A stretch of DNA of 64,000 nt from Linum tenue. Its lineage: Eukaryota > Streptophyta > Magnoliopsida > Malpighiales > Linaceae. The first letter of the stretch is position 1; each line of letters opens with the position of its first letter. The notes under the pieces were generated by a model. It made no database searches. It was not told the DNA's origin and was given only the letters and a program-made list of their open reading frames with translations. The stretch lies in contig CAMGYJ010000007.1 of NCBI GenBank assembly GCA_946122785.1, positions 1,752,909 through 1,816,908 on the forward strand. Direction: 5' to 3'. Shown here one piece after another: positions 10,965 to 23,600 of this stretch. A program made the translations under genes and the position numbers.

Positions 10965-11368
10965 CTGCAAGTTCACAAAATGGACAACACACACAATCAG
11001 ATAATCACACTTCTACAGCAAACACAATCAGAAAACAGAATAATACAGCAAACAGAAAGCTTTTTATCTGATCTGATGTAGGAAGGGTTCACATAAACAA
11101 CCATAAGCACTCTCTTTTGTACCCCTTTCACATAAACAAACTTTGCCTTAATTATGTGATCGAACCAAAGAAAACAAACATGAACTTGCATAACTCACCA
11201 AAGAAAAAGGATTAGAGTTGTACCTTACTGTAAATCACTTATTGTCTTTGAGTGGTGGAAGAAAGACTGGTCTGCTGCTATTGTCTTCGAGTGATGATGT
11301 TGTTATCAATTTGAAACTACAAAAGCACTCTAACCAAAACGCCCCAAATGGATCAATCAAATATCAAT
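10965..11368. other. upstream flank of the RPA-like fragment
   Basis: No exon for the missing N-terminal RPA domains was recognised. The sequence is moderately AT-rich with no clear promoter. Confidence 0.3.
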
Positions 11369-11890
11369 TCTGCTGAGGAAGGCGAAGAGAACGCTCGAGG
11401 GTCTCGGTGAGGTGCGATTTCCAACACAAATCTGAGTCTCGCGGTTGATGAGGAAGGCGAAGAGAGCGCTCGAGGGTCTCCGCGGTGAGGTTCGATTTCT
11501 AACAGGGCTCTGAGTTGGCGGCTGGAGACGCGAGCGGTGAGTTGGCTGTGATTCACCTATCACCCAACAGCTAAAGAATCTGCTTCGGCTGTCACCCAGC
11601 AGCTAAAGAATCTGCTTCGGCAGCAGCGGCGGAGGGTTAGACTTGAGCTAGGGCTGGTGCAATCGCCGCGAACTTGAGCAGCCACCAACTAAATGACCAA
11701 GGGGCGAAGGAAGGGGAAACAAAATCTCCACATCCACAACACGGGCTCCGAGTTGATGCTCGATTTCCAGTAGCTACAGAGGCTGGAGGCTCCGAGTTGA
11801 TGCTCGATTTCCGGTATCTACAGAGACTGGAGACGCAAGCTGAACTGGAGGCTGGAGGTTAGACTTCCGGCCGGCAGCGAGACAGGTTGG
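11369..11890 (+). repeat. GC-rich cluster of short tandem duplications
   Basis: Several independent duplications lie side by side. Two ~82-bp copies contain GAGGAAGGCGAAGAGA and GCTCGAGGGTCTC (11376-11535). A ~35-bp copy contains AGCTAAAGAATCTGCTTCGG (twice, 11570-11625). A ~44-bp copy contains CTCCGAGTTGATGCTCGATT (twice, 11738-11830). The region up to about 12110 keeps reusing GGTTCGATTTCGGTGAG-type words. No open frame is conserved across the copies. Confidence 0.7.
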
Positions 11891-13634
11891 GGGAGGCGAT
11901 GGGCGCGGTGAGTTGGGCCGGCAGCGAAAGAGTTGGGGGATGGCTAGAGATGCTGGAGATAGGAGCGGTGCTGGTGAGAAAGGAGCGGTGAGGTTCGATT
12001 TCGGTGAGGATCGATTTCGGTGAGCTGGGCGATGAGGATCGAGGATCGATTTCGGTGATGCTCGAGACAGGACGCGAGCTGTAATGGGCTAGGGAATCAA
12101 TGGGCTTCTAGGAGGGAACTGGCGGCCCAGTCAGTGCGGTGGAAAAGGAATTTACTATGTGCTCCCTCCGTGAATTGCGCACAGCGCAGGAAAAAGCAAT
12201 CTAAGGGGGTTCTGCCCCAGAAAGTCTATATAGTTATGTTGGGATTATGTTGATCCTCCCTCTCTCTATTTCTCCCTGATTTCTGGTTGATTGGCTACAA
12301 TTTTCCAAAGTATGGTTGGGCTTCAGCAACAGGCAGGCCAATTTCGGCCCAAGTGAATCAGCATACTTTCCAGTTTCCACACAACCCATCAACTTATTTA
12401 GCTGCGCCACAAGAACCATAAAAGCCTATTAGTTTAAGCATGTGATAAAAAGAATAAGAAAGACGCAAAACCACTTCTCGAAACAGAGCAGACATAACCA
12501 GTGAGTCCAATAACCAGTGATTACCCACAACTTTTACCCTCTCGGCACAAAAAAAAAAAAACAAAAAAGAAGGCATTTTTCGTGCCACTAAATGAAGCAA
12601 ATTCTAATTCTAAGCAAAAAATGTCGACCATCGCCCCCTGTAGATAGATGTTTACTGATGTTACTCTTACCATGTTGCACATAATCATTACTATGTTTTT
12701 AAAGTGACATACATTGTACTCTTTCCATATACATTGAATAAGGCCGATTAAATGAGCCGTTTCGTTTTCCTTTCCCAAAATCTCCAACATATTACCCATC
12801 TATAATCGCCCAATTTCTAATAGTCAGATCTCCCGTAGGGGGTCTTCCCTTTCGATTCAGCTGATAGTTTTAATCTGTACTTTCATTAGATAAAAAGGTA
12901 AATAGATTGAGTAGTCAATACATTTATCCACTCGCAAATGATCCTTGGATGGATCGTAGCTGATAAACAACATTAGGCAGCGGAAATTATAAGAAAACCA
13001 TAAGCAAGCTATATACGAGGAATCCCTTGGAGATTTCAAGTCCAGTTGAGCACCCTATAGAATAGAGAGCAAAAATAATTAAAGACGATGAAACTAAAGT
13101 GGATGGGGGAAGTTTAATGGGAAAAGCACCACCATGAAAATGACACATTGAGATTTGTGATTGCACTCAATTATTTGAGGGTTGTCACTTGTTTGATTGG
13201 GCAATATTTTATTTGAAATGCTCCATTATTTTTATAAAATCACACTCCCAAATGGATTGATGTAAAGGATATACCAAACAACATTATACTTGGGTGTAAA
13301 TTTTTTGGACCATTGTTAGGGATGGTTCTAAGGCGGGGTTCGCGCAAGTTTGTACTAAATTTTTTCGTATTTATGTAGTGCATTCTCTGAGTTTTAACTT
13401 TGCTTATTTTCACACTTCTTTTATGTGCAATCTTACTTTCATGTGGATACCCTAAAATAATATGTGCGGATTACATTTTAAAGTGACCAATGTTCGAGAA
13501 ACGTAAATGATCACTTTGGTTGAGTTTGAAGTTCTTCGATGATTTTGTAAAATAGCCTAGTTTTAATGACCATTTTTTGGATGATCCGTATGAGGGGATG
13601 GACAATCCATATTTGGTTGAATTGCTGCCTTTTT
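11891..13634. other. intergenic, no gene recognised
   Basis: The GC-rich word-repeat region fades out by about 12130. The remainder is AT-rich with only short, non-homologous open frames on both strands. Confidence 0.35.
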
Positions 13635-13748
13635 AAGATGCGTGCATTGCTATACTGATAGAGGATTGACTTCGATCACTTTCTTTTTTTTAAGATGCGT
13701 GCATTGCTATACTGATAGAGGATTGACTTCGATCACTTTCTTTGGGGA
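13635..13748 (+). repeat. 57-bp tandem duplication
   Basis: Two copies starting AAGATGCGTGCATTGCTATA are placed head to tail with a 57-base period. They are identical over about 52 bases and differ only at the junction with a T-run. The duplication keeps the reading frame. Confidence 0.9.
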
Positions 13749-13960
13749 TGTCCAAGTGATTATGGATAAGGTCCACGATGGTGAGTTGATAGATGCACGA
13801 GGGGGAGACATCTTCGAGGAGAGTGTAGGTTTGCGAGTCATGTTTAGTCACTTTGAAGTGGTGTTTGTGGGCCGGGATAGGAGTAGGATTGTGATTTTGT
13901 GGCAAGAAAAGCTCTTTCTTTAAATTCACATTGTTTGGTGGGTTTGATTTGTTTTCGTGG
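13635..13960 (+). pseudogene. RNase H-like domain remnant of a non-LTR retroelement
   Basis: The frame reads DRGLTSITFFGDVQVIMDKV, then GELIDARGGDIFEESVGL, then MFSHFEVVFVGRDRSRI. After a frame change it continues DFVARKALSLNSH. This follows the order of the plant RVT_3/RNase H-like domain: G-F-x-x-V-x-F-E-G-D, then the helix D-I-x-x, then F-x-x-V-x-F, then the A-D/H-x-L-A-R-x-A-L-S-L ending. Such domains end plant LINE-type ORF2 proteins and also occur as free copies. A 57-bp in-frame tandem duplication of its first segment (13635-13691, 13692-13748) and the frameshift show it is decayed. Confidence 0.55.
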
Positions 13961-16900
13961 TTGTGATAAGTTTATTGATTTTCAGATTTTGTATCTTTTA
14001 TTTCTCAGTAATGCGAGTGCTCTAGTGGAAAAAATAGTGCCTCCCCAACATTTTTTTACAATGCCTATATTTTTTGTCATAATTATTTCATGTAAACTCT
14101 TACAATATGCTAAACGTGCATGGTTTAAGGATAAAGAATTAAACGTGCATTTTCTTGAATAAATCAACTTGTTATTTATATAGAACTCATAAACAATGAC
14201 ATTTATATAAAATGCAATTGGTTCATCAGATGATATGTTTGTGTAATTTTGTCGCAGGGCTGGCTGTCACGTTTGTATACGAGATGATCACTTTTACAAT
14301 GCACTAAATAAATTAATATACATCACTTTTCCAATTCTTACAATATGTTTTATCACGACATCTTGGATTTTAATCCCTACAATTTAATTAATATTTTTTG
14401 CACAAATTCATACACTTTCTTGTTTATCATATCAAATGATGAAAATAATGAGAAAAATGCATTACAGTCACCAAAATTAAAGGAGTAATTAAGCCAAACT
14501 AACAGACTGACATATACACCTATACGTATATGCTACACTTTGCAAACCATTTAACTGCAGTCAAAGCAGTCAGAAGAAATGGTGGTGTCTGGTGTATTAT
14601 ATTTATACCGAACAAAAGTGCAATATATTTATCGATTATTATCTCACTAAATAAAGAATTTTATGTTGGTAATGATCCAGGCAACCATTTCCACAATGGA
14701 ATAGTCGATATATACAAAGGTCGGCAAACAATGATTCTTTCTTGAGCACATCAAACTATAGCTAGCGTGTTGCCCTCGTATACTTCGACGGATCTTCACT
14801 TCACTCCATAGTCTTCTCTTCCTTACCTGAAATAACTATAACAAGGAAAAAAAGGGAAAGAAAGACAAACCTCTTACCAAAACGACAAAGTCATCCATGG
14901 TCATCTACGTTTCTTCCAAGAGCAAGAAGTTAATTAATCATGCATATGTTTTCACATAAATGGATGCTGATGAACACGAAGGACTCCTTCGGACCTAGAA
15001 CGTAACATATGTTTTCTGTTTGATCGGACACATCCAGCAGCCAATAGCTACGAATAAATAATGATGTCGTCGTAGCTAGACTCATCATCAAACGTTCCAC
15101 AAATGACACAATTGTTCGGGATATATGATGAGCTCAACAATATTGTGGTTTTTATGTTATCATAGGGAGGTTCAAGCAAATGCTGAGAGTATCAAGGAAG
15201 AAAGACATACAAGTTCATGTATCAACGACGACATACATACCTCGAGCAGGATGATGGATGCATTAATATCGTTCGTAGAAAACCATCTGACTAGCTGTAT
15301 CAAGACAGAGCTTTCTTACTCTCCAGCATCGAGCCTCCGATCGAACTCACCACCACCGCAGATCGAGTTATCTCTCAACGGGTGCGTGAGCCCGCGCGGA
15401 AGCCCTTGAAGGAGAGTGAGCAACCAAACTGCCTTGAAACCACGAATCCAGAGAAACACATAACAAGCTAGCTAGGGGGAAACAAATTGATTTGAGAGCA
15501 ACAAGAACAAAGGAGAGAAAAATTGGTGTGTGGGTTGATTGTAGTGAGTGACTGGCCTATGCCATCTTCTTGCTTTTCCTTCAAAGTGGGAGAGAGGAGC
15601 TTAGCATTTGTCTTGGAGAAGATTGGCTAGCAAACTCCCCTCATTTTTATAGCAAGGAATTTGTCCTCTCTGTGTCTTTTGCCCTAGGAAGTACGGAGAT
15701 AAAATTGGAATGCTGCCTGTCGGACAAACTTTTGGTGCCAATCCGGAATTTGGAGGCATCCATCGGTCCACCCCTACTCCATATCTTAACATGACTTGGC
15801 ATCTAGTTGCCTAAAGGCTAAAACCAGATCCCAATTCTTTCCAACCTGTGGCTTAAAACAGGGTTGCCAGTTCATTTTCAAGTGCCAGATATCAATCTTG
15901 GGATGCCCATCAACCCGGTTGTGGTGTTCACATGGTGTCTGTAAGACGAGCATATGTTCATAAGGTGGTCAGCTGTCGGATCGCGCGAATGTGAGCACTG
16001 TATCAGAATCCCGAGTGCTTACCTAGTGAAGAGCAATATTGCTGATCTTGAAATAAACGGTTGAAACTTCCCTCATCATGAAAAAAAAAAATTATAGCAA
16101 AACTAGTTTGATCGAATAACTTACAAATTCGTTGGGATTTTTAATCCTAACATTTTTTTTTCTATTTAGTAAAAGTGTGAAATTTCAAATTTGTCATTTC
16201 TGTCGATTAAAATGAAAAAGCAACTATCTTTACTTCAATATTTTACTCCAAAATTAATTATCCAAATATTGACATTACTAATTCACCCCACATGTTATCA
16301 TTTCACTCTTGTTCCAAACCAAAACTTAATTATAACTCCATCAATAATCTAAAAAGATGAGTCGCTAATTAGATGGTCCCAACAATTTTCCCATCGGAAT
16401 ACACGTGGAGAAAAGGTTGGTTCCCATTATTCTTGGTGGAGATTTGTCAAGTTTATATTGGGAAGAAGAAGGTGAACTTCTGATTGGACTTTGCATGATA
16501 AAACCAGAAAGCAAACAAGTTTGGCCCATGTACCTGAAAGCTAGCCATGCACTAAATCCTCCACTTTAAGTTGGGTCCATCGATCCATTCTAACAATCTT
16601 GGGCAAGGAAAGTGATTTATTTTACTTAATTCTTAAGGATAAAAAAAAGCTTGTTTTGTCTCGTGATCATAATTCTTATTTGATTCGAACATGTTGTCGA
16701 GAGAATAATTTTGTAGTAAACTATCTACCTTTTTCATATATATCAATGTAAGAACATATTTTCACTGATCGATTCTATTCTCTGAACTACTAGCTTTACT
16801 TTGATTATTTCTAAATTGAAATCTCTCTGATAATTAGTACGAAAAAGTTGTGGTTTTGAAAAAAAGGGCAGTCAGGCATCTAAATCTTATATATGGGAGA

Positions 16901-18122
16901 TCTGATGGCTAGTGAAGATCGTTAAAGTAGCCATATGGGAGTGCTAAAAAGATGTATGGAGAAATGAAACTTTATCCTCTTTGACATTCTTGGGAATCCC
17001 TATCCAATCTCAGACACAAATTGGGAGCATTGATCCTACAAATGGAGATTTGTTGGAGGAAATATGACTATGGGTTCTTTTCTTCCTACAGAACATAAAA
17101 CGTGTGTATAATTGATCAGTATTGAAGTGGAAGTGACATAGGTCAAGAGAAACTCGATTTCAATAATTAAAGTTGTTAAAAATATTTAAATATGAACCTT
17201 ATATATATGTTACTCGTTGTGGATATATGGTGGATATGTTTTGCCAATTTGCTGTTGCTGAGTCGTCAACGTAGACTCTCAGCAGGAAAACTCGACGAAT
17301 AATAGAGTGCTAAATAACCAGATCCAGAGATTTAGGAAGTGTTTTCTTTTTAACGAGATTTGAGGAGGGTTGATATGAGGGCTCATGTAATTTAACTTCA
17401 TATATGTAAAAACTAGAATGCGTTTTATGTATAAATATAATGCATGATAACATTAAATATCTTTCATTAATTAGTACAAACATAAGTCGCTAATTTAATG
17501 GAAATCAAACATCCATGACCATTTTGTTAATAACCTCAAACATGAATGACTGGTTTGTTAGTGAACTCAAAATATAAATGACGTTTTCTGTCATTAATCC
17601 ATGCTCACCCAAAAAAAAAAAAAAACGGAGTCTACTTTAATGGGCCAGTAATAAATCTCATGGGCTACCCTAACGGCCACCAGCCCAGTAATGGGCCAAC
17701 AAATTTTAGGGATGGATTCTGACAATCGAGCCCAAACGAAGAACTGGCGCGCGTTTCAGAGTCGATGCCTCGATGGGACGTAAATACTCATTTTCGTATT
17801 TCGAAGTTTCAAATTAAAATTCATTCCCTTTCCCCCTTGAAGTAAAATCAAAACCCTAAACCTGTGAACCGGAGCTTTCTTCCGACCATCGTTTTGCTGT
17901 CCCCTTCAGTTTTTCGGCTATCCGACTGCCGGAGTTTCGATTGCCACGACGGAGCTGGACGCAGGGCCAGTAACCAGGCTCTTCTCCTGTAATGATCATC
18001 GAGAACAGGTAAATTGCTGTCTGTTGATTCCTTTCTTTGTTCAATTGCTCGTTCCCAAGACCTTTCAATTTCTGGTTTTAGGTCGAATTGAATCGATCTG
18101 TAGTAGCTTCTACTGGCGAGCT
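13961..18122. other. 4 kb gene-poor region and 5' flank of F-box gene A
   Basis: No confident gene. On the - strand near 15646 there is a TATA-like GCTATAAAAATGAGG followed by a long pyrimidine-rich leader-like stretch (15640 down to about 15400). No credible coding exon follows it; it may be a promoter or part of an old LTR. From about 17690 to 18120 the sequence is the leader of F-box gene A (AAACCCTAAACC, and a possible 5' UTR intron ending TTTTAG/GTCG at about 18081). Confidence 0.35.
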
Positions 18123-19381
18123 ATGGACAACAACAACAACAACAGCCGCAGCAATGGCAGTTCTGGGGGACCTGTAAAAACGCGCCGTCAAGATGGTACT
18201 GCTGATACTGATAGGTTAAGCCATCTTCCGGAAACCCATTATTCATCACATCCTTTCATTTCTCGACACCAAAGCCGCCGTTCAGACCTCTGTGTTGTCC
18301 CCGAATGTGGAGGTTCGCGTGGAAGCACGTCCCAGCACTCCATTTTCGTAGTGATTCCTTTGAGCAGCATTCGAGCTTCCAAGAGGTATGTGGAGAAAGT
18401 TTTGTCTCTCCGCCATCCCTTTAATGTCCGCAAGATGACCTGCATTGACTTTGCCATTGAACGCCCCTTGGCTAGGGATCGGGAACGATACATTAGTCCG
18501 TTGGTCCGGATGATCAAATACGCCTTGTGTCACAATACTCAACATTTAGATATCACTATGGGTTATTTGCATACCTACAGGGGAAAATGTTACGGATTCT
18601 CCGAGTTGTTTGGCACAATCTTGGACTGGAACCTCGAGAGTCTGGAGCTGTGTTGCGTTGCAATCGACCGTGGATTTCTATCTTCAGATTTTCGATTGCT
18701 GACGACTCTGTAACTGAAGAATTGCCCATTGGCTCCTGATCAGGACGGGGACTCTGACCCTTTCTCTGGCTGTCCATGTCTGAGGGATTTGGTCCTGACT
18801 CATTGCTCGCATTTGGACCATGACTTTGACGGGTTCTGAAAGGCGTCTCAGGATATCTGGACCACAATTGCTTAGCTTGGAATTGGGGTATGTTCATTCT
18901 TATGAGATGGAAATAGTTGCTCCAAGACTCAAATCCTTCCGATTTGAGCAGTTCTTTTGCAATCTTAACTTCTCCGAGTTAAGCTTCCCATCCCTTGGAT
19001 CATGCTGTGATCCTGGTCAAGGAAGATGGCGGTTACATGGAGCGTTACGTGGAATCCCCGATACAAAGTTTGATCTCACTGTTCCAGGCTTCAAGTAATG
19101 TAGATACTCTCAGGTTGGATTCTGAAACCATCCAGGTACTCTCATTTTGTATCGTCCTAATGAAGTGTTCCTTCCAGGAAACATTCCCTTATACTTTCTC
19201 GTGTTGGATTTTTGTTTTTCTGTAGATACTGGATGATATGTCCGACTTTCTGGAACAACAACCCTCTCCCTTCACGAGATTGAAGTCCTTGATCGTGAAG
19301 GCTGACAGTATACCTTACGCACTGGCCAGTTACTTTCTTAAAGGGTCTTCTGGTGTCAAACCACGTATTGAGTTTCCATAG
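18123..19381 (+). pseudogene. F-box/LRR gene A, frameshifted
   Basis: The structure matches the intact F-box genes further right, with a long first exon and a short second exon. The ATG lies in GCGAGCTATGG and is followed by a poly-Asn run from an (AAC)n microsatellite. The F-box begins correctly (DRLSHLPE), then loses frame (THYSSHPFISRH in place of IIHHILSFLDT) and returns as RYVEKVLSLRHPFNV. LRR-like text follows (RMIKYALCHNTQHLDI). A stop lies at 18711-18713. Later pieces in other frames include LRISGPQLLSLELGYV and FSELSFPSL. Exon 2 (about 19226-19381, ILDDMSDFLEQQPSPFTRL to a TAG) is intact. Several indels rule out a full-length product. Confidence 0.85.
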
Positions 19382-20389
19382 CGTATTGGTATTGGTAACC
19401 TTCTTATATCTTACCATAGTTTCTTGTTGTAGTATGCAATAGTTTGCTGTTTGTTTCTACTTTCAGGTCATGTGGTAACAGATCTATGCTTTGTCTAGGT
19501 AATTCAGAGAAATTATTTACTGCGATATGAATTGCATTACCAAATACCAGTTCCTTAAAGGGCCGTGGTCAGTTACTTTCTTATTACAGTATTCTCTAGT
19601 CTAGTGCATTATCAGTGTTAAACGAGCTAGTAGTTGACCGCTTTGTCATGGTTTCTGTTTGTGTTGCGCTAGTAGAGGGACAGGGTTACATCCTGTTCAC
19701 ATTTTGGCAACTCATGCCACTGTCTGGTTCTGTTTAATTTAATGCCTCAACATCTTTTGTTCCTTTTGATGAAATCTGCTGTGTGTAATAACTAACATGT
19801 TACCTTTTGGTAACTCATGCCAAACCTTCTGATTCAACATTTAGTAGTGTATGATGGTGCTCATAGGTAGGGTTGGACGGTCGGTTACAACCGAAACCGG
19901 TCGGTTACAACCGAAACCGGTCGGTTACAACCAAAACCGGTCGGTTACAACCAAACCGACCAGTTGTAATTGAAACCGACCGGTTATCCACTAATCGATA
20001 ACTGAGATAACCGAAACTCGGTCGGTGTTCGAAGACTGGGTGATATGGTTTTTGTCTTAGGGGCTGTTCGGTTAACCGAAAATCGAGATAATGGAAGACT
20101 TAAGCTGTCTTTGGGCCGGTGGTCAGTAGGGTTGGGAGATGGTTCGGTTGACCGATAATCTCCCCCTACTCACTGGTGTTTGGAATCGTCAGATAACGCA
20201 CATACAAAATGTCGTCGTTGAATGAGCACATTAATAATGTGAAAATAATATGTCATTGTGTTCATTCAACAACGATGAAACGCTTACACGACACGAGATT
20301 CTAGCAGGCCATGTTAGCAGAATTGGGATCCAGTTTATTTTTTTGGATTGATGCCAATCCGTCTGGCACAACAATCAACATACCAGACC
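19382..20389. other. intergenic with a 20-bp tandem repeat
   Basis: Three-prime flank of F-box gene A. The only structured part is the CGGTCGGTTACAACCGAAAC array at 19878-19957. A TAGGGTTGG word at 19868 is repeated near 20127. This resembles the ends of hAT-like elements, but matching termini were not found. Confidence 0.4.
19878..19957 (+). repeat. four copies of a 20-bp unit
   Basis: The unit CGGTCGGTTACAACCGAAAC occurs four times head to tail; the last two copies have CCAAAAC or CCAAAC in place of CCGAAAC. Degraded CCGACCGGTT and CGGTCGG words continue to about 20030. Confidence 0.85.
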
Positions 20390-20655
20390 AACATGATTGT
20401 TGTAGGAAATTCATTATTTGGAGTTGGGAAGAGACTCCCCAGATTACAAAATCATTGTGGCCCATGCCCTGTGAATTATTTTCTTGGAAGGATAATATAA
20501 CATCCCCGATTCAGCCCACCAACTCCCCGGGGGCCCACCGGTTTACTCTCCTCAAGCTGTGAACGTCAGTCGATCAAAATAGCCGGCCGGCTAACTTTAC
20601 TTTGACTCCGTTTTATTATCAAATAATTTACTTTGACTCCTCGCTCTCAAGGTTA
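20390..20655 (-). pseudogene. 3' relic of the short-chain dehydrogenase gene
   Basis: This segment aligns by eye with the end and 3' flank of the intact SDR gene at 26260-26520. TTGGAGTTGGGAAGAGACTC matches TTAGAAGTTGGAAAGAGACTC, AGCCCACCAAC is identical, and CGATCAAAATAGCC matches CGATCAAAACATCC. Read on the - strand the last codons keep ILID but hit a stop where the intact gene has the final DGGHSLKSA. The rest of the coding region is gone. A TTTACTTTGACTCC word is repeated at about 20594 and 20629. It shows that the SDR locus was once duplicated on this side. Confidence 0.65.
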
Positions 20656-23600
20656 TGAAAAGAGCATTCCCTGTTTATACAACAGATCGTATGGTGTGGG
20701 CCATAAATTGAGAGAATTTTCACCGACTCAAATTTTTTCGAGGACATGCAAAAAATGAAGCCTCTTAGTTATCTTATATCTCCAAAATTGAAGGACAACA
20801 GTTCAAATCCTTTCATTTTGTCAACATTAGCACATTTTCTTGGTACATATCACGACAAATCGCTTAGAATGAGAAACTTGTTATTTATTTTATTCAGAAA
20901 TTTGATTAATCCGTCGTAGTAAGACGATCTGTGCGTGTTAAAAATATGTGAATTCTACTGTTTTTTAATCGTTGGACCTACTAATATATATATTTTTCAA
21001 ATCCATGCCAAATCTTCTGGTAATGTATGAGACCAGAATTATTGCGGTAGCAAATCTACTATACATATAATACGCTGAAGGGGAAAACAGCTTCCCCATT
21101 TCAAAATCCCTGCCTCCAGAGCGTTTTGCGGAGGGACAATTTTGGAAAGTGCATATTTTACGGCCCGCACACGTGGATCTGAACGGGCTTATTGATTGTA
21201 AGAGGCGACGAAGAGAAAACTGTTCCAGCGACTCGGAATAAACTTCGCAGAGTTCTCTCTCACTGAACGTCCATTCCCCCGCCGCACCGACTGTCCTTTG
21301 CAAAGCCGCCGCTGACTGACTCACAACAACCTCATCGCCTGTAGTCACCCCGTACACTGACTACGATTGTGCGAAGTGCTCTATAGGTAAGGTTTTCCTC
21401 TACCTTCGCCACTTTCGGCTGCGCCAATTTGTTTTGAATTCTGTCCCAATTGGCCTCATATACGCTTGACCCCTGAACAGCGCCGACTAGAAGTTTGAGC
21501 CATATCAGTTCTCTAACCCAGGCTCTTGATTTCTTCTCTGGGCTCCTATGGAAACATTCAACGAGCCCAATGATTGTCTCTAGCATTCAATTCCAGAAAC
21601 CCTCTCTCATTGCCTGCCGCCGATTGACTCAATCGCGCTCCGTAACGGAGGTGAAACAACTGCATCGTCTATAGCACTCGCATTTCCTGTTGTCTATTCA
21701 TTGAACTGCATTTTTAATAGGTAATATTCTCCGTCCTCCGTCTCCACCGCTGAAATCAGTGAGAAATCTATTGCCGGTCTTTCTTCCAATATCCATGTTC
21801 CTTTGTTTCCGGTGCCTTCTTTGATTTCCCGTTCATACAAGTTCCATGTTGGGTTAAGCTTAGTTCTTCATGGTTGGGATGCTATTAAAGTTATTTAAGT
21901 TTGATCCAATAGAGTTCACTTTCATGTTCTGTGTGGTTCAATTGCTCCATTTCAGGAGCAGCTCGGGTTAGGGTTCATAATTAGCACCGTCACTTTTGTA
22001 TGCATTGGAAACTCCGGTTGTATAGTTATTGGTCATCGCGAATCCAAACCGTGGTGTTTCTTTAGCTATCAGTTAGTACCCTGAATCGGTAATTTTGTTT
22101 TGTCCACCTTATTGCCAAGTCCATTCATGCTTGCACCATGTTATAGGCGGATTCTTTTATCCAAACCAGCCCTATATAGTAATTCGACGGTGGTGGAAGT
22201 GGTCGAAGTTTATGAAAATAGTTATCAGTCATTACTTCCTTTAGTATCAAGCATTAAGATGGAATGTTAGATACTTCTGCAATTGCTACATGTCTTGATA
22301 GTCACTTCACCAGATATTTGGAACTTCTGATAAAAAGTTTCAGCAAACCTAACAATTTGTGGTAGTAAGAATTTTATTAGTGACCGGAATTGGAGAGTGA
22401 GAAGTATGTTAGGGTGGGTAGTGTTACTTATAGATTTCTTCAAGTATAGCTTACAGAATTCTCCCTATGCAAACTGAAATTAGTAGGTAGTGAGGATACA
22501 TGTCCTGATGCTTCTTGGATGATTGTGAACTATATGGTCTATTTCTTCGGTGCTGATTGCGAAGTTCAACTTGCTAGCGAATTGACTGGTAGACAATGAT
22601 TTCACTTCTCGGACATCTCCTGATGCTTCTCGGATGATTGTGAACACAACTTCTAGACAGAGTTGCAATATTAAATTTTGAAAGAGAATTGCCAAGCTTG
22701 CTGCTTCCTTACTTTGGAGCAGGTAGTCGTACTCTCAGGGAATATTTTTATACACCTTGCAGTGTAAGTTGTGGTGCCGCATTGTATTGGTTTTTCCCCA
22801 TAAGTTTGATGCATTTTCAGGACTCTTTTCTTGCGGTCAAACTTTTCAGAACGCACTTTTTGGTTTCATGTTAGTGGTAGCCAATTTCAATTTGCTACTG
22901 CAAATAGCATCAAAATTCATTGCAAGCTGCACTATGTGCAGTTCAGGTCTCCTGATTTGACAGAGACAAATTTTGTTGAATCCAATAAGCTGGGTTATTG
23001 TGGTTGTATAAGGTTTTTGTTGACAGTATCACAATTCTAGCACTAATTGTTTTAAATAAGATTGGCAAAGAAAATGCAACACCTGCACTCAAGAGCTACA
23101 AGAGGAAAGCTCCTGGAATCTCAGAAAGCGATGAATAGAGAATTGCATTCTACATACACTATCAGAACAATTAAGTTGTTTCCTTCTTTAGCTCTTTGCA
23201 ATGAATTAAGTAGTGGATGTTTTTGCTTATAATGGTTTAGTTGTTTGATTACAAGATAGTAGTTAGATGATTTCTGCTTTCAATCAATTTGCAGTGTCTT
23301 ACTGTGTGGAACCGTTGATGTTATATAGTTGTTTGTGGGAAATATCTTGGCTCTTTTGATTATTAGGATAATCCAGTTATCTCTTTATGCACAATCACTT
23401 GGAATATCATACCTCAGGTTCGGGTATACGAACTTCTGTTATTATCCTTGCAGGAGTTGGTTCCCTCTAAATGGCCATTTTATTTGGTTGCTGCTTTTTC
23501 TTCTTTCACCTTAGGATTTTCAAATAATATAATGAAACCATTAAAATCTGGAATTTGTTGCTGTTGCTCCAATTCATTTGCCTTACAGTCTGTTTTGGCT

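Noticed and set aside
8000..13000. Helitron carrying the RPA-like gene
   Set aside because: Neither a TC start nor a hairpin plus CTRR end could be identified; only the cargo type is suggestive.
15400..15800. Possible LTR or promoter with TATAAAAATGAGG on the - strand
   Set aside because: No paired LTR, no flanking duplication and no coding exon found, so neither call is supported.
19868..20160. hAT element starting TAGGGTTGGACGG
   Set aside because: No matching inverted right end or 8-bp duplication was found; only the 20-bp repeat is secure.
21332..21586. 84-residue - strand frame with a protein-like look
   Set aside because: No recognised family and no supporting neighbours; kept only as a remark in the region entry.
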